Positions 7,504 to 16,426 of a stretch of 64,000 bases of DNA are shown one piece after another (position 1 is the first letter of the stretch; every line of letters begins with the position of its first letter). A program made the translations under genes and the position numbers. This DNA is from Bisbaumannia sp015645095 (GTDB lineage: Bacteria > Pseudomonadota > Gammaproteobacteria > Pseudomonadales > Halomonadaceae). The DNA is taken from the NCBI GenBank assembly GCA_036871055.1, contig CP141893.1:2294001-2358000 (forward strand). The letters are read 5' to 3'. The notes beneath the pieces are model-generated. The model did no database searches and had not been told where the DNA came from. It saw nothing but the letters and a program-made list of their open reading frames with translations.

Positions 7504-8454
7504 TTACTCTTGGCGAATCAGCAGGGTCTGGGCGAAGCCGGCCCGACGCAGGGCATCGCGCAGCGGGTCGAGGCGCCCGGCATCGGCCACCGGCCCCACC
7601 TGGACCCGGTGGATGCCGGCCTGGCTCTCCACCCGCACCGGGTGCCCCAGCTCGGCCTCGAGGCGGGCCTTGAGTTCCTGGGCATTGCCCGACGAGCCAA
7701 GGGCGGCCACCTGCAGAAAGAGAGGCTCGCCGGGCACCGCCTGCTCACCTGACGGGGCCTGGGTCGCCGGGGCAGGCTCGACCGATGCGCTCGCTGGGCG
7801 GGGCTCGGTCGGGCCGCGCTCGGTCGGCGTCGCCCGGGGCGCGGTCGACTGGCCATTCCGGGCCAACCACTCCTCGGGGTCGATGGCCTCCACCGTGACC
7901 CGGCCGGTACCGGCGTCGAGGATCCCCAGGCGCGCCGCGGCGGCATAGGAGAGATCGATCTCGCGATCCTCATGGAAGGGGCCGCGATCATTGATTCGCA
8001 CGATCACCGACTGGCCATTGACCTGGCTGGTGACCCGGGCATAGGTGGGCAGCGGCAGCGAGCGGTGGGCGGCGCTCATCTTGTACATGTCGTAGATTTC
8101 GCCATTGGAGGTGGCGTAGCCGTGAAACTTCTCCCCATACCAGGAAGCGATACCGGAGCGTCGATAGCCTCGGGCGTCATCCAGCACCCGATAGCTCTGG
8201 CCCCACACCTGATAGGGGGAGCGATTGCCGCCCCGGGAACGAGGTTCGATCCGCGGCACCGCATCCGGCACATCGGAGACGTCCGGGGGCAACTCCGGAT
8301 AGGCATCGCTGGCCCGGGCGTAGCGTCCGGTGGCGGTCTCGGTGGCACTCGCCGCGGCGTCGCCGGGCGCCGGGGCACTGCTGCCCCCCCCGCCACTGGC
8401 ACAGCCCGCCAGCAGTGCCGCGATCGCCAGCAGGCTCAGGGGAGTGACCTTCAT
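7504..8454 (-). CDS. rlpA: RlpA, septal-ring lytic transglycosylase lipoprotein
   Basis: A 316-residue outer-membrane lipoprotein. The lipobox LLAGC places the lipidated cysteine at residue 18. A long low-complexity linker leads to the double-psi beta-barrel domain, seen as GIASWYGEKFHGYATSNGE and VRINDRGPF (roughly residues 95-180). A Pro/Ala/Thr-rich linker then precedes a C-terminal SPOR domain (about 240-316) that binds denuded glycan at the division site. In Pseudomonas RlpA cuts glycan strands lacking stem peptides. Its start overlaps the mltB stop by 4 bp, consistent with co-translation. Confidence 0.92.
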   Translation of the reverse strand: MKVTPLSLLAIAALLAGCASGGGGSSAPAPGDAAASATETATGRYARASDAYPELPPDVSDVPDAVPRIEPRSRGGNRSPYQVWGQSYRVLDDARGYRRSGIASWYGEKFHGYATSNGEIYDMYKMSAAHRSLPLPTYARVTSQVNGQSVIVRINDRGPFHEDREIDLSYAAAARLGILDAGTGRVTVEAIDPEEWLARNGQSTAPRATPTERGPTEPRPASASVEPAPATQAPSGEQAVPGEPLFLQVAALGSSGNAQELKARLEAELGHPVRVESQAGIHRVQVGPVADAGRLDPLRDALRRAGFAQTLLIRQE

Positions 8455-9473
8455 GCGTCCTCCTCCCGGGCCGCGGCGATGGCCTCGGCCAGCTCGGTGA
8501 CCGCCATGGCATAGAGATGGCTATGGTTGTAGCGGGTGATCACATAGAAGTTATGGTGCCCCAGGCGATAGCGGTAATGGATATCGCCGGCCTCATCCTG
8601 GTAGTCCAGGGCCAGGGGAATCACCCGGGCGTCCTCGTCGTAGGCACCATTCATCGGCCCGATCCCAACCGAAGCGAGGCGACCCAGCTCGGCATAGGGA
8701 GGCCGGGTCCGGTTGAAGTCGATACCATCCGGGAGCGCTTCCGGTCCCTCGGCGTCGGCGTAGATCGGCTCGCCCGGGCGCCAGCGGTGCTCGGCGAAGT
8801 AGTTGGCGACGCTGCCGATGGCATCGACCGGGTTGAACCAGAGGTCGCGAATGCCATCGCCGTCGAAGTCCACCGCATAGGCGCGATAACTGGTGGGAAT
8901 GAATTGGGGGTAACCCATGGCACCGGCATAGGACCCCATCATCTCGCCGGGCTCGACGCCCTGCTCATGGGTGATCTCCAGGAAGGCGGCCAGCTCGCCG
9001 CGGAAGAAGTCGCCGCGCCGTGGATGGTGGAAGGCCAGGGTCGCCAGGGAATCGAGCACCCGGTGGCGCCCCTTGAACTGGCCGAAGCGGGTCTCGACGC
9101 CGATGATGGCGGCGATGACCTCCGGGGGCACGCCGAACTCCGACTCGGCGCGGGCGAAGGCCTCATGATGGGCGTCGATAAAGTCGACCCCTTCGGCGAC
9201 CCGCTCCGGCTGCATGAAGATGGCACGGTACTCGTCCCAGCGCAGGCGACGCTCGGCGGCGCCGGCCATGGCATCCAGCACGCTCTGCTGGAAGACCGCG
9301 GCCCGCAATTGCTCGTTGAGCCACTCTGCCGGAATCTCCCGGGCGCTCAGCTCCGCCACCAGCGCCGCCACCCCGTCGTGCTCGGCGGGATCGAAGTCGG
9401 CGGCCTGGGCCGGTAGCATCACTCCCAGCCCCAGGCTCAACAGCCAGGCCGAGCCGGCTTTCACTCGCTTCAT
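8451..9473 (-). CDS. mltB: Lytic murein transglycosylase B
   Basis: A 340-residue periplasmic enzyme that cleaves the MurNAc-GlcNAc bond to make 1,6-anhydro ends. The signal peptide ends near PAQA-ADF (residue 24). It has no lipobox, so it may be soluble rather than membrane-anchored. The catalytic glutamate is Glu127 in IIGVETRFG, and the family signature AGAMGYPQFIPTSY follows. It lies between rodA and rlpA in the conserved wall-synthesis cluster, with 28 bp to rodA. Confidence 0.93.
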   Translation of the reverse strand: MKRVKAGSAWLLSLGLGVMLPAQAADFDPAEHDGVAALVAELSAREIPAEWLNEQLRAAVFQQSVLDAMAGAAERRLRWDEYRAIFMQPERVAEGVDFIDAHHEAFARAESEFGVPPEVIAAIIGVETRFGQFKGRHRVLDSLATLAFHHPRRGDFFRGELAAFLEITHEQGVEPGEMMGSYAGAMGYPQFIPTSYRAYAVDFDGDGIRDLWFNPVDAIGSVANYFAEHRWRPGEPIYADAEGPEALPDGIDFNRTRPPYAELGRLASVGIGPMNGAYDEDARVIPLALDYQDEAGDIHYRYRLGHHNFYVITRYNHSHLYAMAVTELAEAIAAAREEDA

Positions 9474-9501
9474 CGTCTCTCCTCTCCCTGGTATGCCGCC
9501 A

Positions 9502-10662
9502 CTATCTGGGCAGTAGCCGACGGTGGGCCTGAATGGCCATGAGAATACCGAAACCGGCCAGCAAGGTCACGCTGGAGGTACCGCCATAGCTGACCAGTGG
9601 CAGGGGCACCCCGACCACCGGCAGGATCCCGCTGACCATGCCCACGTTGACGAACACATAGATAAAGAAGGTCAGCACGATACTGCCGGCCAGCAGGCGT
9701 CCGAAGCTGTCCTGGGCGGTGTTGGCCAGCCATAGGCCGCGACCGATGATCAGCAGGTAGAGCACCAGCACCGTCAGCATGCCCACCAGGCCGAACTCCT
9801 CGCCCAGCACCGCGACGATAAAGTCGGTGTGGCGCTCGGGCAGGAATTCCAGCTGCGACTGGGTGCCCCCGAGCCAGCCCTTGCCGGTGAGGCCGCCGCT
9901 ACCGATGGCGGTGGTCGACTGGATGATGTTCCAGCCCGCGCCCAGCGGATCGCTCTCCGGATTGAGGAAGGTCAGCACCCGCTGGCGCTGGTAGTTGTGC
10001 ATGTTCATCCACAGCAGCGGCAAGGCGGCGGCGGCCAACGCCCCCATGGCCAGGATAAAGCGCCAGGAGAGTCCCGCCAGCAGGATCACGAAGACGCCCG
10101 AGCAGGCCACCAGCAAGGAGGTGCCCAGGTCCGGCTGGCGGGCGATCAGCAACACCGGCAGCGCCAGCAGGACGCCACACACCAGCAGGTCTTGCCAGCG
10201 CGGCGGCAGCGGACGGCGGCACAGGTAGGCGGCCACCATCATCGGCATGGCCAGTTTCATCAGCTCCGACGGCTGGAAACGCATCACCCCGGGGATTACC
10301 AGCCAGCGCTTGGCGCCCATGCCGATATCCCCCATGATCTCCACGGCGATCAGCATCAGGAGTCCGCCGCCATAGACCACGGGCGCCCAGCGCATCAGGC
10401 TGGCCGGCGACAGCCGCGCCAGCAGCAGCATCACCACCAGGGCGGCGACGAAGCGGGTCGCCTGGGCCTGGACCACCGGCAGGCGCTGGCCGCTGGCACT
10501 GAAGAGCACCATCAGGCCACCCCCCATCAGCACCAGCAACAACGCCAGCAGCCAGGGGTCCAGGTGCAACCGGGTCCACACCGACTTGCGTCGCGAGATA
10601 CCACTCTGCGGGGGACGCACCGGACGCGAACGCCACGGCGCCAGCTGTTCGAATCGATTCAT
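9502..10662 (-). CDS. rodA: RodA, rod-shape SEDS peptidoglycan glycosyltransferase
   Basis: A 386-residue polytopic membrane protein of the SEDS family with about ten hydrophobic segments. Family signatures include GAKRWLVIPGVMRFQPSE near the first third and VGVPLPLVSYGGTS near the end. It polymerises lipid II in the elongasome with its partner PBP2. The partner gene mrdA lies directly upstream, 1 bp away, so the pair is co-translated. The cytoplasmic N-terminus is longer than in E. coli RodA (about 35 residues before the first helix). Confidence 0.96.
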   Translation of the reverse strand: MNRFEQLAPWRSRPVRPPQSGISRRKSVWTRLHLDPWLLALLLVLMGGGLMVLFSASGQRLPVVQAQATRFVAALVVMLLLARLSPASLMRWAPVVYGGGLLMLIAVEIMGDIGMGAKRWLVIPGVMRFQPSELMKLAMPMMVAAYLCRRPLPPRWQDLLVCGVLLALPVLLIARQPDLGTSLLVACSGVFVILLAGLSWRFILAMGALAAAALPLLWMNMHNYQRQRVLTFLNPESDPLGAGWNIIQSTTAIGSGGLTGKGWLGGTQSQLEFLPERHTDFIVAVLGEEFGLVGMLTVLVLYLLIIGRGLWLANTAQDSFGRLLAGSIVLTFFIYVFVNVGMVSGILPVVGVPLPLVSYGGTSSVTLLAGFGILMAIQAHRRLLPR

Positions 10663-10663
10663 A

Positions 10664-12565
10664 TCAGTTTCCGGCCACCCTGCCGTTGTCGCTCTCGATA
10701 CGCTCGCGCAACTCCTCCACCTCGGGGGCCTCCTCCTCCAGCAACCAGGCGTCGGTCATGGCGCGGGCCAGGTGCGCCGCATGGGTACTCCCGCCGCCGG
10801 CGTTCTCGACGATCACCGAGACCGCGATCCGCGGCTCCTCCAGGGGCGCGAAGGCCATGAAGAGGGCGTGGTCACGCAGCCGCTCGGCGAGTTCCTCGGC
10901 GTTGTAACGCTGATCCTGCCCCAGGGAGAAGACCTGGGCGGTCCCCGACTTGCCCCCCATGCGGTACTCCAGGCCGACGCCGGTGCGGCGTGCCGTGCCC
11001 TCATGGCCGGTCAGCACCTTTTCCATGCCGGAGAAGACCCGGTCCCACCACTGGTCATTCTCGAGGTGAACCGATTCCGGTGCGGGGGCCATGACCACCG
11101 GCTCGTCCCCCACCGCCCGGGCCAGGTGCGGCGTGATCCACTCACCACGGTTGGCCAGCACGGCGGTGGCGGTGGCCAGCTGCAGGGGCGTGACCATCCA
11201 GTAGCCCTGGCCGATGCCCACCGAGAGGGTCTCGCCGGGGTACCAGGGCTGGTTGAAGCGTCCCCGCTTCCACTCCCGGGAGGGCATCAGGGCAGCGCTC
11301 TCGCCGAAGACGTCGTGCCCGACCCGCTGGCCGAAGCCGAAGCGCGTCATGTGCATATGCAGGCGATCGATCCCCAGCTCATGGGCCAACTGGTAGTAGT
11401 AGGTGTTGTTGGAGACGGCGATGGAACGCTCCATGTCGACCCGCCCATGCCCCCAGCGCAGCCAGTTGCGGTAGCGCCGGGTATCATTGGGCAACTGGTA
11501 GTAGCCGGGGTCACGCACCACGGTATCCGGGGTGATCACCCCTTCCGCCAGGCCAGCCAGGGCCAGGAAGGGCTTGATGGTAGAGCCCGGCGGGTACTGG
11601 CCACGGATGGCGCGATTGAACAGCGGCAGGTCGATATCGTCCTGCAATGCCCGGTAGGAAGCGGTATCGATACCGGTGACGAACTGGTTGCTGTCGAAAC
11701 CGGGGGCGGAGACCATGGCGAGGATCTCGCCACTGGCCGGCTCGATGGCAACGATGGAGCCACGGCGACCATCGAGCAGTTCATAGGCCAGGGTCTGCAG
11801 TTCCTTGTCGAGGGTCAGGGTCAGGTTCTGCCCGGGCACCGGGTCACTCCGCCCCAACTCCCGCAATACCCGCCCTCGGGCATTGGTCTCCACCTGACGC
11901 AGCCCCGCCTGGCCATGCAGCAGGCTCTCGTACTGGCGTTCCACCCCGGTCTTGCCGATGAAGTGGGTGCCCGCGTAGTTGCCGGTGTCCAGGGTCTGCA
12001 GCTCTTCGGCATTGATGCGCCCCACATAGCCCAGGGCGTGGGCCATGATCTCGGCATCCGGGTAGTAGCGCAGCAGTTGCGCCTCTACCTCGACGCCGGG
12101 CAGGCGGTGGCGATTGACCGCCAGGCGAGCGATCTGCACTTCGTCCAGGTCACTCATCAGCAGCGCCGGCTGGAAGGGCCGCTGACGCTGTCGGGAGCGC
12201 TCGCGGAAGGCCTCCACTTCATCCTCCGGCAACTCGAGCAACTCCACCAACAGCGCCAGTGTCGCCTCCAGGTCCTCGACCCGCTCGCGCACCAGGGTCA
12301 GGTTGTAGGTGGGGCGATTCTCGGCCAGCAGCACGCCGTTGCGGTCATAGATCAGCCCACGGGTCGGAGGCAGCGGTTCGACCCGCACCCGGTTCTTCTC
12401 CGAGCGGGTGATATAGACCTCGTGCTGCACCACCTGCAGGTAGGCCAGGCGACCCATCAGGGTGGCGGTCAGGGCCACCACCAGGAAGGCCGCCAGCAGC
12501 GAGCGCCAGCGGAAGATGCGCACTTCCTGCTCGGGGTTCTTCAGCGCCTGGCGAGAATTACGCAT
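10664..12565 (-). CDS. mrdA: Penicillin-binding protein 2 (PBP2), elongasome transpeptidase
   Basis: A 633-residue class B penicillin-binding protein. One transmembrane helix lies near residues 20-45, followed by the pedestal domain and the transpeptidase domain. The active-site serine is Ser328 in STIK (328-331). SNN is at 385-387 and a KSG triad occurs in GGKSGTAQVF near residue 545. It cross-links peptidoglycan during side-wall growth in complex with RodA. Its gene is followed directly by rodA and preceded by rlmH, the usual gammaproteobacterial order. Confidence 0.96.
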   Translation of the reverse strand: MRNSRQALKNPEQEVRIFRWRSLLAAFLVVALTATLMGRLAYLQVVQHEVYITRSEKNRVRVEPLPPTRGLIYDRNGVLLAENRPTYNLTLVRERVEDLEATLALLVELLELPEDEVEAFRERSRQRQRPFQPALLMSDLDEVQIARLAVNRHRLPGVEVEAQLLRYYPDAEIMAHALGYVGRINAEELQTLDTGNYAGTHFIGKTGVERQYESLLHGQAGLRQVETNARGRVLRELGRSDPVPGQNLTLTLDKELQTLAYELLDGRRGSIVAIEPASGEILAMVSAPGFDSNQFVTGIDTASYRALQDDIDLPLFNRAIRGQYPPGSTIKPFLALAGLAEGVITPDTVVRDPGYYQLPNDTRRYRNWLRWGHGRVDMERSIAVSNNTYYYQLAHELGIDRLHMHMTRFGFGQRVGHDVFGESAALMPSREWKRGRFNQPWYPGETLSVGIGQGYWMVTPLQLATATAVLANRGEWITPHLARAVGDEPVVMAPAPESVHLENDQWWDRVFSGMEKVLTGHEGTARRTGVGLEYRMGGKSGTAQVFSLGQDQRYNAEELAERLRDHALFMAFAPLEEPRIAVSVIVENAGGGSTHAAHLARAMTDAWLLEEEAPEVEELRERIESDNGRVAGN

Positions 12566-12592
12566 GAATAAGGCTCGGCGACATGAACTCGC

Positions 12593-13060
12593 TCAACGGT
12601 GATAGGGGTGGCCGACCAGCAGGGTCCAGGCCCGGTAGAGCTGCTCGGCGAGCAGGATGCGCACCAGGGGGTGCGGCAGGGTCAGCGGCGACAGCGACCA
12701 GCGCTGGTCGGCACTCGCGGAGAGTCCCGGTTCCAGGCCGTCGGGGCCACCCACCAGCAGAGCCACGTCGCGGCCCTCCAGGCGCCACCCCTCAGCCTCC
12801 CGGGCCAGCTGCTCGGTGCTCCAGGGCTTGCCTCCCACCTCGAGCGCCACCCGGTGCTCGTTGCCCCTGAGGCGCTCGCGAATGCGTTCCGCCTCCTGGG
12901 CCACGGCCCGGGCCGGGTCGCTGTTCTTGCCCCGGGCGCCCGGAGCGATCTCGACGATCTCCAGGGCGAAGTCCCGCGGCAGGCGCTTGCGATACTCGGC
13001 CACCCCGGCCTCCACCCAGGCGGGCATGCGATTGCCCACCGCCACCAGCTTGATCTTCAC
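12593..13060 (-). CDS. rlmH: 23S rRNA pseudouridine-1915 N3-methyltransferase
   Basis: A 155-residue SPOUT-class methyltransferase. The start MKIKLVAVGNRMPAWVEAG, the knot segment ALLVGGPDGL and the C-terminal end SPLTLPHPLVRILLAEQLYR are all diagnostic. It methylates the modified base in helix 69 of 23S rRNA on assembled 70S ribosomes. The start overlaps the rsfS stop by 4 bp, so these two ribosome genes are coupled. Length matches the family. Confidence 0.95.
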   Translation of the reverse strand: MKIKLVAVGNRMPAWVEAGVAEYRKRLPRDFALEIVEIAPGARGKNSDPARAVAQEAERIRERLRGNEHRVALEVGGKPWSTEQLAREAEGWRLEGRDVALLVGGPDGLEPGLSASADQRWSLSPLTLPHPLVRILLAEQLYRAWTLLVGHPYHR

Positions 13061-13413
13061 ACCGCGCCCCCGCGGCGCTCCCCGTCGGCGGGCAGGTCGG
13101 CCCAGAGTCGCTCCAGGTCGTAGAGGCGACGGGTCTCCGGCAACATCACGTGCACCACCAGGTCACCCAGGTCCACCAGCACCCAGTCGTCTCCGGCACG
13201 GCCCTCGGTACCCAGGGGCTGGAGCCCCGCGGCCTTGGCCTTTTCCACCACGTTATTGGCCAGCGCCGCCACATGGCGGTTGGAGGTGCCGCTGGCCACC
13301 AGCATCAGGTCGGTGACACTGGTCAGGTTGGAGACATCCAGCAGGGTGATGTCCTGGGCCTTGAGCTCTTCCAGGGCATCCACCACCAGGGTCTTGAGGG
13401 AGTCGATATGCAT
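13057..13413 (-). CDS. rsfS: Ribosome silencing factor RsfS
   Basis: A 118-residue RsfS/YbeB protein that binds uL14 on the 50S subunit and blocks subunit joining when nutrients are low. The conserved core is DITLLDVSNLTSVTDLMLVA, then SGTSNRHV and DWVLVDLGDLVVHVM. I chose the ATG at 13413 (MHIDSLKTLV) because GAGG lies 5 nt upstream; an ATG five codons earlier has no ribosome-binding site. It is followed by rlmH with a 4-bp overlap. Confidence 0.94.
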   Translation of the reverse strand: MHIDSLKTLVVDALEELKAQDITLLDVSNLTSVTDLMLVASGTSNRHVAALANNVVEKAKAAGLQPLGTEGRAGDDWVLVDLGDLVVHVMLPETRRLYDLERLWADLPADGERRGGAV

Positions 13414-13450
13414 AGCGCCTCGTGTCATGACAGGAGTCTAAAACGCCATT

Positions 13451-14158
13451 CTATCGCGTCTCGCCGTCGGGAGCAGCGCCATCGCCACGATAAAGGCCAC
13501 GGGATTCAATATGCCGGCGTACCGGTTCGGGCAGCAGGTAGCGCACCGAACGCCCCTCGGCCAGGCGGCGACGGATGCCGGTGGCGGAGATCGCCAGCCG
13601 GGTCGGTAGCGACAGACGCAATAGCCGGCCGCGGGACGCCGCCATCAGGGCCGCGACGGAGGTCACCTCGCGACCGGCCAGCAGGGCCCGCAGCGGTGGC
13701 GGCAAGGGAGCATCGTGGTCGGGGCGCTCGATCACCACCACATGGGCCTGGGCGAAGAGCCCCTCGGGGTCTCGCCACTCGGCCAGCTTGAGGAAGGCGT
13801 CGTGGCCCACCGCCATGATCAACCGAGCCCGCTCGCCGAGTTCGGCGCGCAGGCTGGCCAGGGTATCCACCGAATAGGAGGGGCCGTCGCGGCGCAGCTC
13901 GCGGTCGTCGGCCACCAGCCCCGGCGTGTCGCCGATGCCCAGGCGCAGCATGGCCAGGCGCTCGCGGCTTGAGACCCCGGGGGCGGCGCGATGGGGGGGC
14001 AGATGAGCCGGGATCATCTGCACGCGATCGAGACCCAGCACCTCGCGCAGCTCCACGGCGCTGCGCAGATGCCCCAGATGCACCGGATCGAAGGTGCCGC
14101 CCAGCATGGCCACCGCCGGGGCGGCGGTCGGATCACCCTCAGCCACGGATATGGCCAT
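13451..14158 (-). CDS. nadD: Nicotinate-nucleotide adenylyltransferase
   Basis: A 235-residue NadD that makes nicotinic acid adenine dinucleotide from NaMN and ATP in NAD synthesis. The nucleotidyltransferase motif GGTFDPVHLGH lies at residues 20-30, and the C-terminal ISATGIRRRL segment is the second signature. The start overlaps the 3' end of proA by 20 bp. A GTG four codons in (14146) is an alternative start. It is part of the proA-nadD-rsfS-rlmH series. Confidence 0.94.
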   Translation of the reverse strand: MAISVAEGDPTAAPAVAMLGGTFDPVHLGHLRSAVELREVLGLDRVQMIPAHLPPHRAAPGVSSRERLAMLRLGIGDTPGLVADDRELRRDGPSYSVDTLASLRAELGERARLIMAVGHDAFLKLAEWRDPEGLFAQAHVVVIERPDHDAPLPPPLRALLAGREVTSVAALMAASRGRLLRLSLPTRLAISATGIRRRLAEGRSVRYLLPEPVRRHIESRGLYRGDGAAPDGETR

Positions 14159-15449
14159 CCCCCAGCACCACGTACTTGCGGGTGGTCAGCCCCTCCAGCC
14201 CCACCGGGCCCCGGGCATGCAGCTTGTCGGTGGAGATGCCGATCTCCGCGCCCAGGCCATACTCGAAGCCATCGGCGAAGCGGGTAGACGCATTGACCAT
14301 CACCGAGCTGGAATCGACCTCGGCGAGGAAGCGCCGTGCCAGGCCATAGTTCTCGGTGACGATGGCATCGGTGTGGTGGGAACCGTAGCGATCGATATGC
14401 GCCATGGCCTCGTCGACGCCATCCACCACGCGGATCGCCAGGACCGGGGCCAGGTACTCGGCGGCCCAGTCCGCCTCCTCGGCGGCCACCAGTTGGTCGG
14501 CGATGGCGCGGCTGCGCTCGCAGCCGCGCAGCTCCACGCCATGGTCGGCATAGGCGGTCACCAGTTGGGGCAGCAGGACCTCGGCGATGGGCGCGTCCAG
14601 CAGCAGGGTTTCCATGGTGTTGCAGGTACCATAGCGCTGGGTCTTGGCATTGACGGCGATGGCCAGGGCCTTGTCGAGATCGGCGCTGGCGTCCACATAG
14701 ACGTGGCAGACCCCGTCCAGGTGCTTGATCACCGGCACCCGCGCCTCGGCGGAGATGCGGGCGATCAGCGACTTGCCGCCGCGGGGAATGATCACGTCGA
14801 CGAACTCCGGCATGGCGATCAAGCGGCCCACCGCGGCGCGATCCGTGGTGGCCACCACCTGCACGGCGGCGTCCGGCAGGCCGGCCTCGGCCAGGCCGGC
14901 GCGCAGGCAGGCGGCGATGGCGGCATTGCTGTCACGGGCCTCGGAACCACCGCGCAGGATGCAGGCGTTGCCCGACTTGAGACACAGGCTGGCCGCTTCC
15001 ACCGTGACGTTGGGCCGGGATTCATAGATGATACCGATCACCCCCAGGGGCACCCGCATCTGCCCCACCTGGATGCCGCTGGGCCGGGCGCGCAGGCCAT
15101 CGATCTCGCCCACCGGGTCGGGCAGGGCCGCGACCTGCCGCAGGCCCTCGATCATGGCGTCCAGACGCGCCTCATCGAGGGCCAGGCGATCGAGCAGGGC
15201 CGCGTCCAGGCCGTTCTCGCGCCCCCGGGCCAGGTCACGGGCATTGGCTTCCAGCAGGCGCTCCCGGGCCCCGTCGAGGTGGCGGGCAATGGCCTCGAGG
15301 GCGGCATTCTTGCGTCCGGTGGTTTCGCTGCGCATCCGGGCGGCGGCCTGGCGGGCGGCCTGACCGAGCTCGGTCATGTAGGCGTCGACATCGTTGATTT
15401 CGGCGTCGAGCACCGCGACTTCGTTGACCTGGGGGGCGTGACGTGACAT
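14139..15449 (-). CDS. proA: Gamma-glutamyl phosphate reductase
   Basis: A 436-residue NADPH-dependent reductase making glutamate semialdehyde for proline synthesis. The catalytic Cys276 is in QRYGTCNTMETLL, and the family segment GVIGIIYESRPNVTV lies at 137-150. The frame is open for 29 more codons upstream, but start MSRHAPQ at 15449 gives the family length and has AGGAG upstream with a rather long gap. It is the first gene of the long minus-strand series leading to lipB and faces away from the 15548 membrane operon. Confidence 0.93.
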   Translation of the reverse strand: MSRHAPQVNEVAVLDAEINDVDAYMTELGQAARQAAARMRSETTGRKNAALEAIARHLDGARERLLEANARDLARGRENGLDAALLDRLALDEARLDAMIEGLRQVAALPDPVGEIDGLRARPSGIQVGQMRVPLGVIGIIYESRPNVTVEAASLCLKSGNACILRGGSEARDSNAAIAACLRAGLAEAGLPDAAVQVVATTDRAAVGRLIAMPEFVDVIIPRGGKSLIARISAEARVPVIKHLDGVCHVYVDASADLDKALAIAVNAKTQRYGTCNTMETLLLDAPIAEVLLPQLVTAYADHGVELRGCERSRAIADQLVAAEEADWAAEYLAPVLAIRVVDGVDEAMAHIDRYGSHHTDAIVTENYGLARRFLAEVDSSSVMVNASTRFADGFEYGLGAEIGISTDKLHARGPVGLEGLTTRKYVVLGDGHIRG

Positions 15450-15547
15450 GCCTTTGGGTATCTCCTGAAAAGGGGACGAGATAACGATCTCCCGCAGGGC
15501 CGGGGACGTATCGATAATCATCAAGCAGGGAACCAATATAAGTCACC

Positions 15548-16426
15548 ATGGATAGCAAGTACAAAGCCCGACTCTTCCGCACCACCCTGGTCGGGGGTGC
15601 CCTGTTGCTTGGCTGGCAGGCGAGCCTGGCCAATGACACGACCGCGACGGTGCTGCTCGGCCTCGGCGGCCTCTGGCTGCTGGCCACCAGCCTGCTCCAG
15701 GAGCAGAGCCTGCGCTGGCCGGCATTGCTGCCCTGGCAACTGGTGCCTGGCAGCCTGCTGGCGGCCCTGCTGTGGGTCGACCCCGGCCGCTACGGTGCCT
15801 GGCTATGGCTGTGGGCGATCCTGGTGATGCTGCCCCAGCCCGCCTGGCTGCTACCGGTACAGGGCGGGCTGGCAGCGCTCAGCTGGTGGCGGATCCAGCA
15901 GGACCTGATCCCCGAGCAGGGCCTGCTGGTGGGCCTGCTGCTGGGGGCCGTGGTGCTGCTGGGCCTGGGCCGCGCCCTCTACCTGCGCCCGCTGTGGCAG
16001 GGCGTCAGTCGACGTCAGCGCCTGCTGCCCGGGGCCCGGCTCTGGACCCGGCCGCAACTGGTGCGTGATCTCTACCGGGAGCGACTGCGCTGCGAACGCA
16101 AGGATTACCATGCCGAACTGCTATTGCTGCATACCAAGGCCCGCCACTGCTGGCCCCTGGCACGCTGGCTGGTGGCCCAACTGGAACCGGACGAGAACGT
16201 CTATCGGCTCGACCGACGCACCCTGGCCACCCTGCTGATCAGCCGCGATGCCGGGGAGGGCGAGCGGCGGCGCAACGCCCTGCTCGAGACACTCTCCTGG
16301 CCGCTCAAGGCGCGCGCCATCGATCTCGGCGGCCGCCATGTCCTGAGCCTGGAGCAACGCGCCCTGGCACGCCAGGCCGAGGCGCTGGTGATCCTGTCCC
16401 CACCGAAGGCCGTCGATCATGCCTAG
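15548..16426 (+). CDS. Membrane protein with degenerate GGDEF-like C-terminal domain
   Basis: A 292-residue protein I cannot assign to a named family. The first 150 residues hold about five Leu/Trp-rich hydrophobic segments. After an Arg-rich junction (residues 160-175), the soluble part begins WTRPQLVRDLYRERLRCERK, which resembles the first helix of GGDEF domains. A later piece, ENVYRLDRRTLATLLIS, sits where a GGDEF loop and its flanking strands would be, with LDRRTL in place of the signature. It therefore looks like a catalytically dead relative; this is pattern matching by eye. Its stop overlaps the next gene by 8 bp, and the next gene has the same architecture. Confidence 0.5.
   Translation: MDSKYKARLFRTTLVGGALLLGWQASLANDTTATVLLGLGGLWLLATSLLQEQSLRWPALLPWQLVPGSLLAALLWVDPGRYGAWLWLWAILVMLPQPAWLLPVQGGLAALSWWRIQQDLIPEQGLLVGLLLGAVVLLGLGRALYLRPLWQGVSRRQRLLPGARLWTRPQLVRDLYRERLRCERKDYHAELLLLHTKARHCWPLARWLVAQLEPDENVYRLDRRTLATLLISRDAGEGERRRNALLETLSWPLKARAIDLGGRHVLSLEQRALARQAEALVILSPPKAVDHA

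Noticed and set aside
10586..12571. Long plus-strand frame opposite mrdA
   Set aside because: Antisense shadow; its product is His/Gln/Gly-rich low-complexity sequence with no family features.
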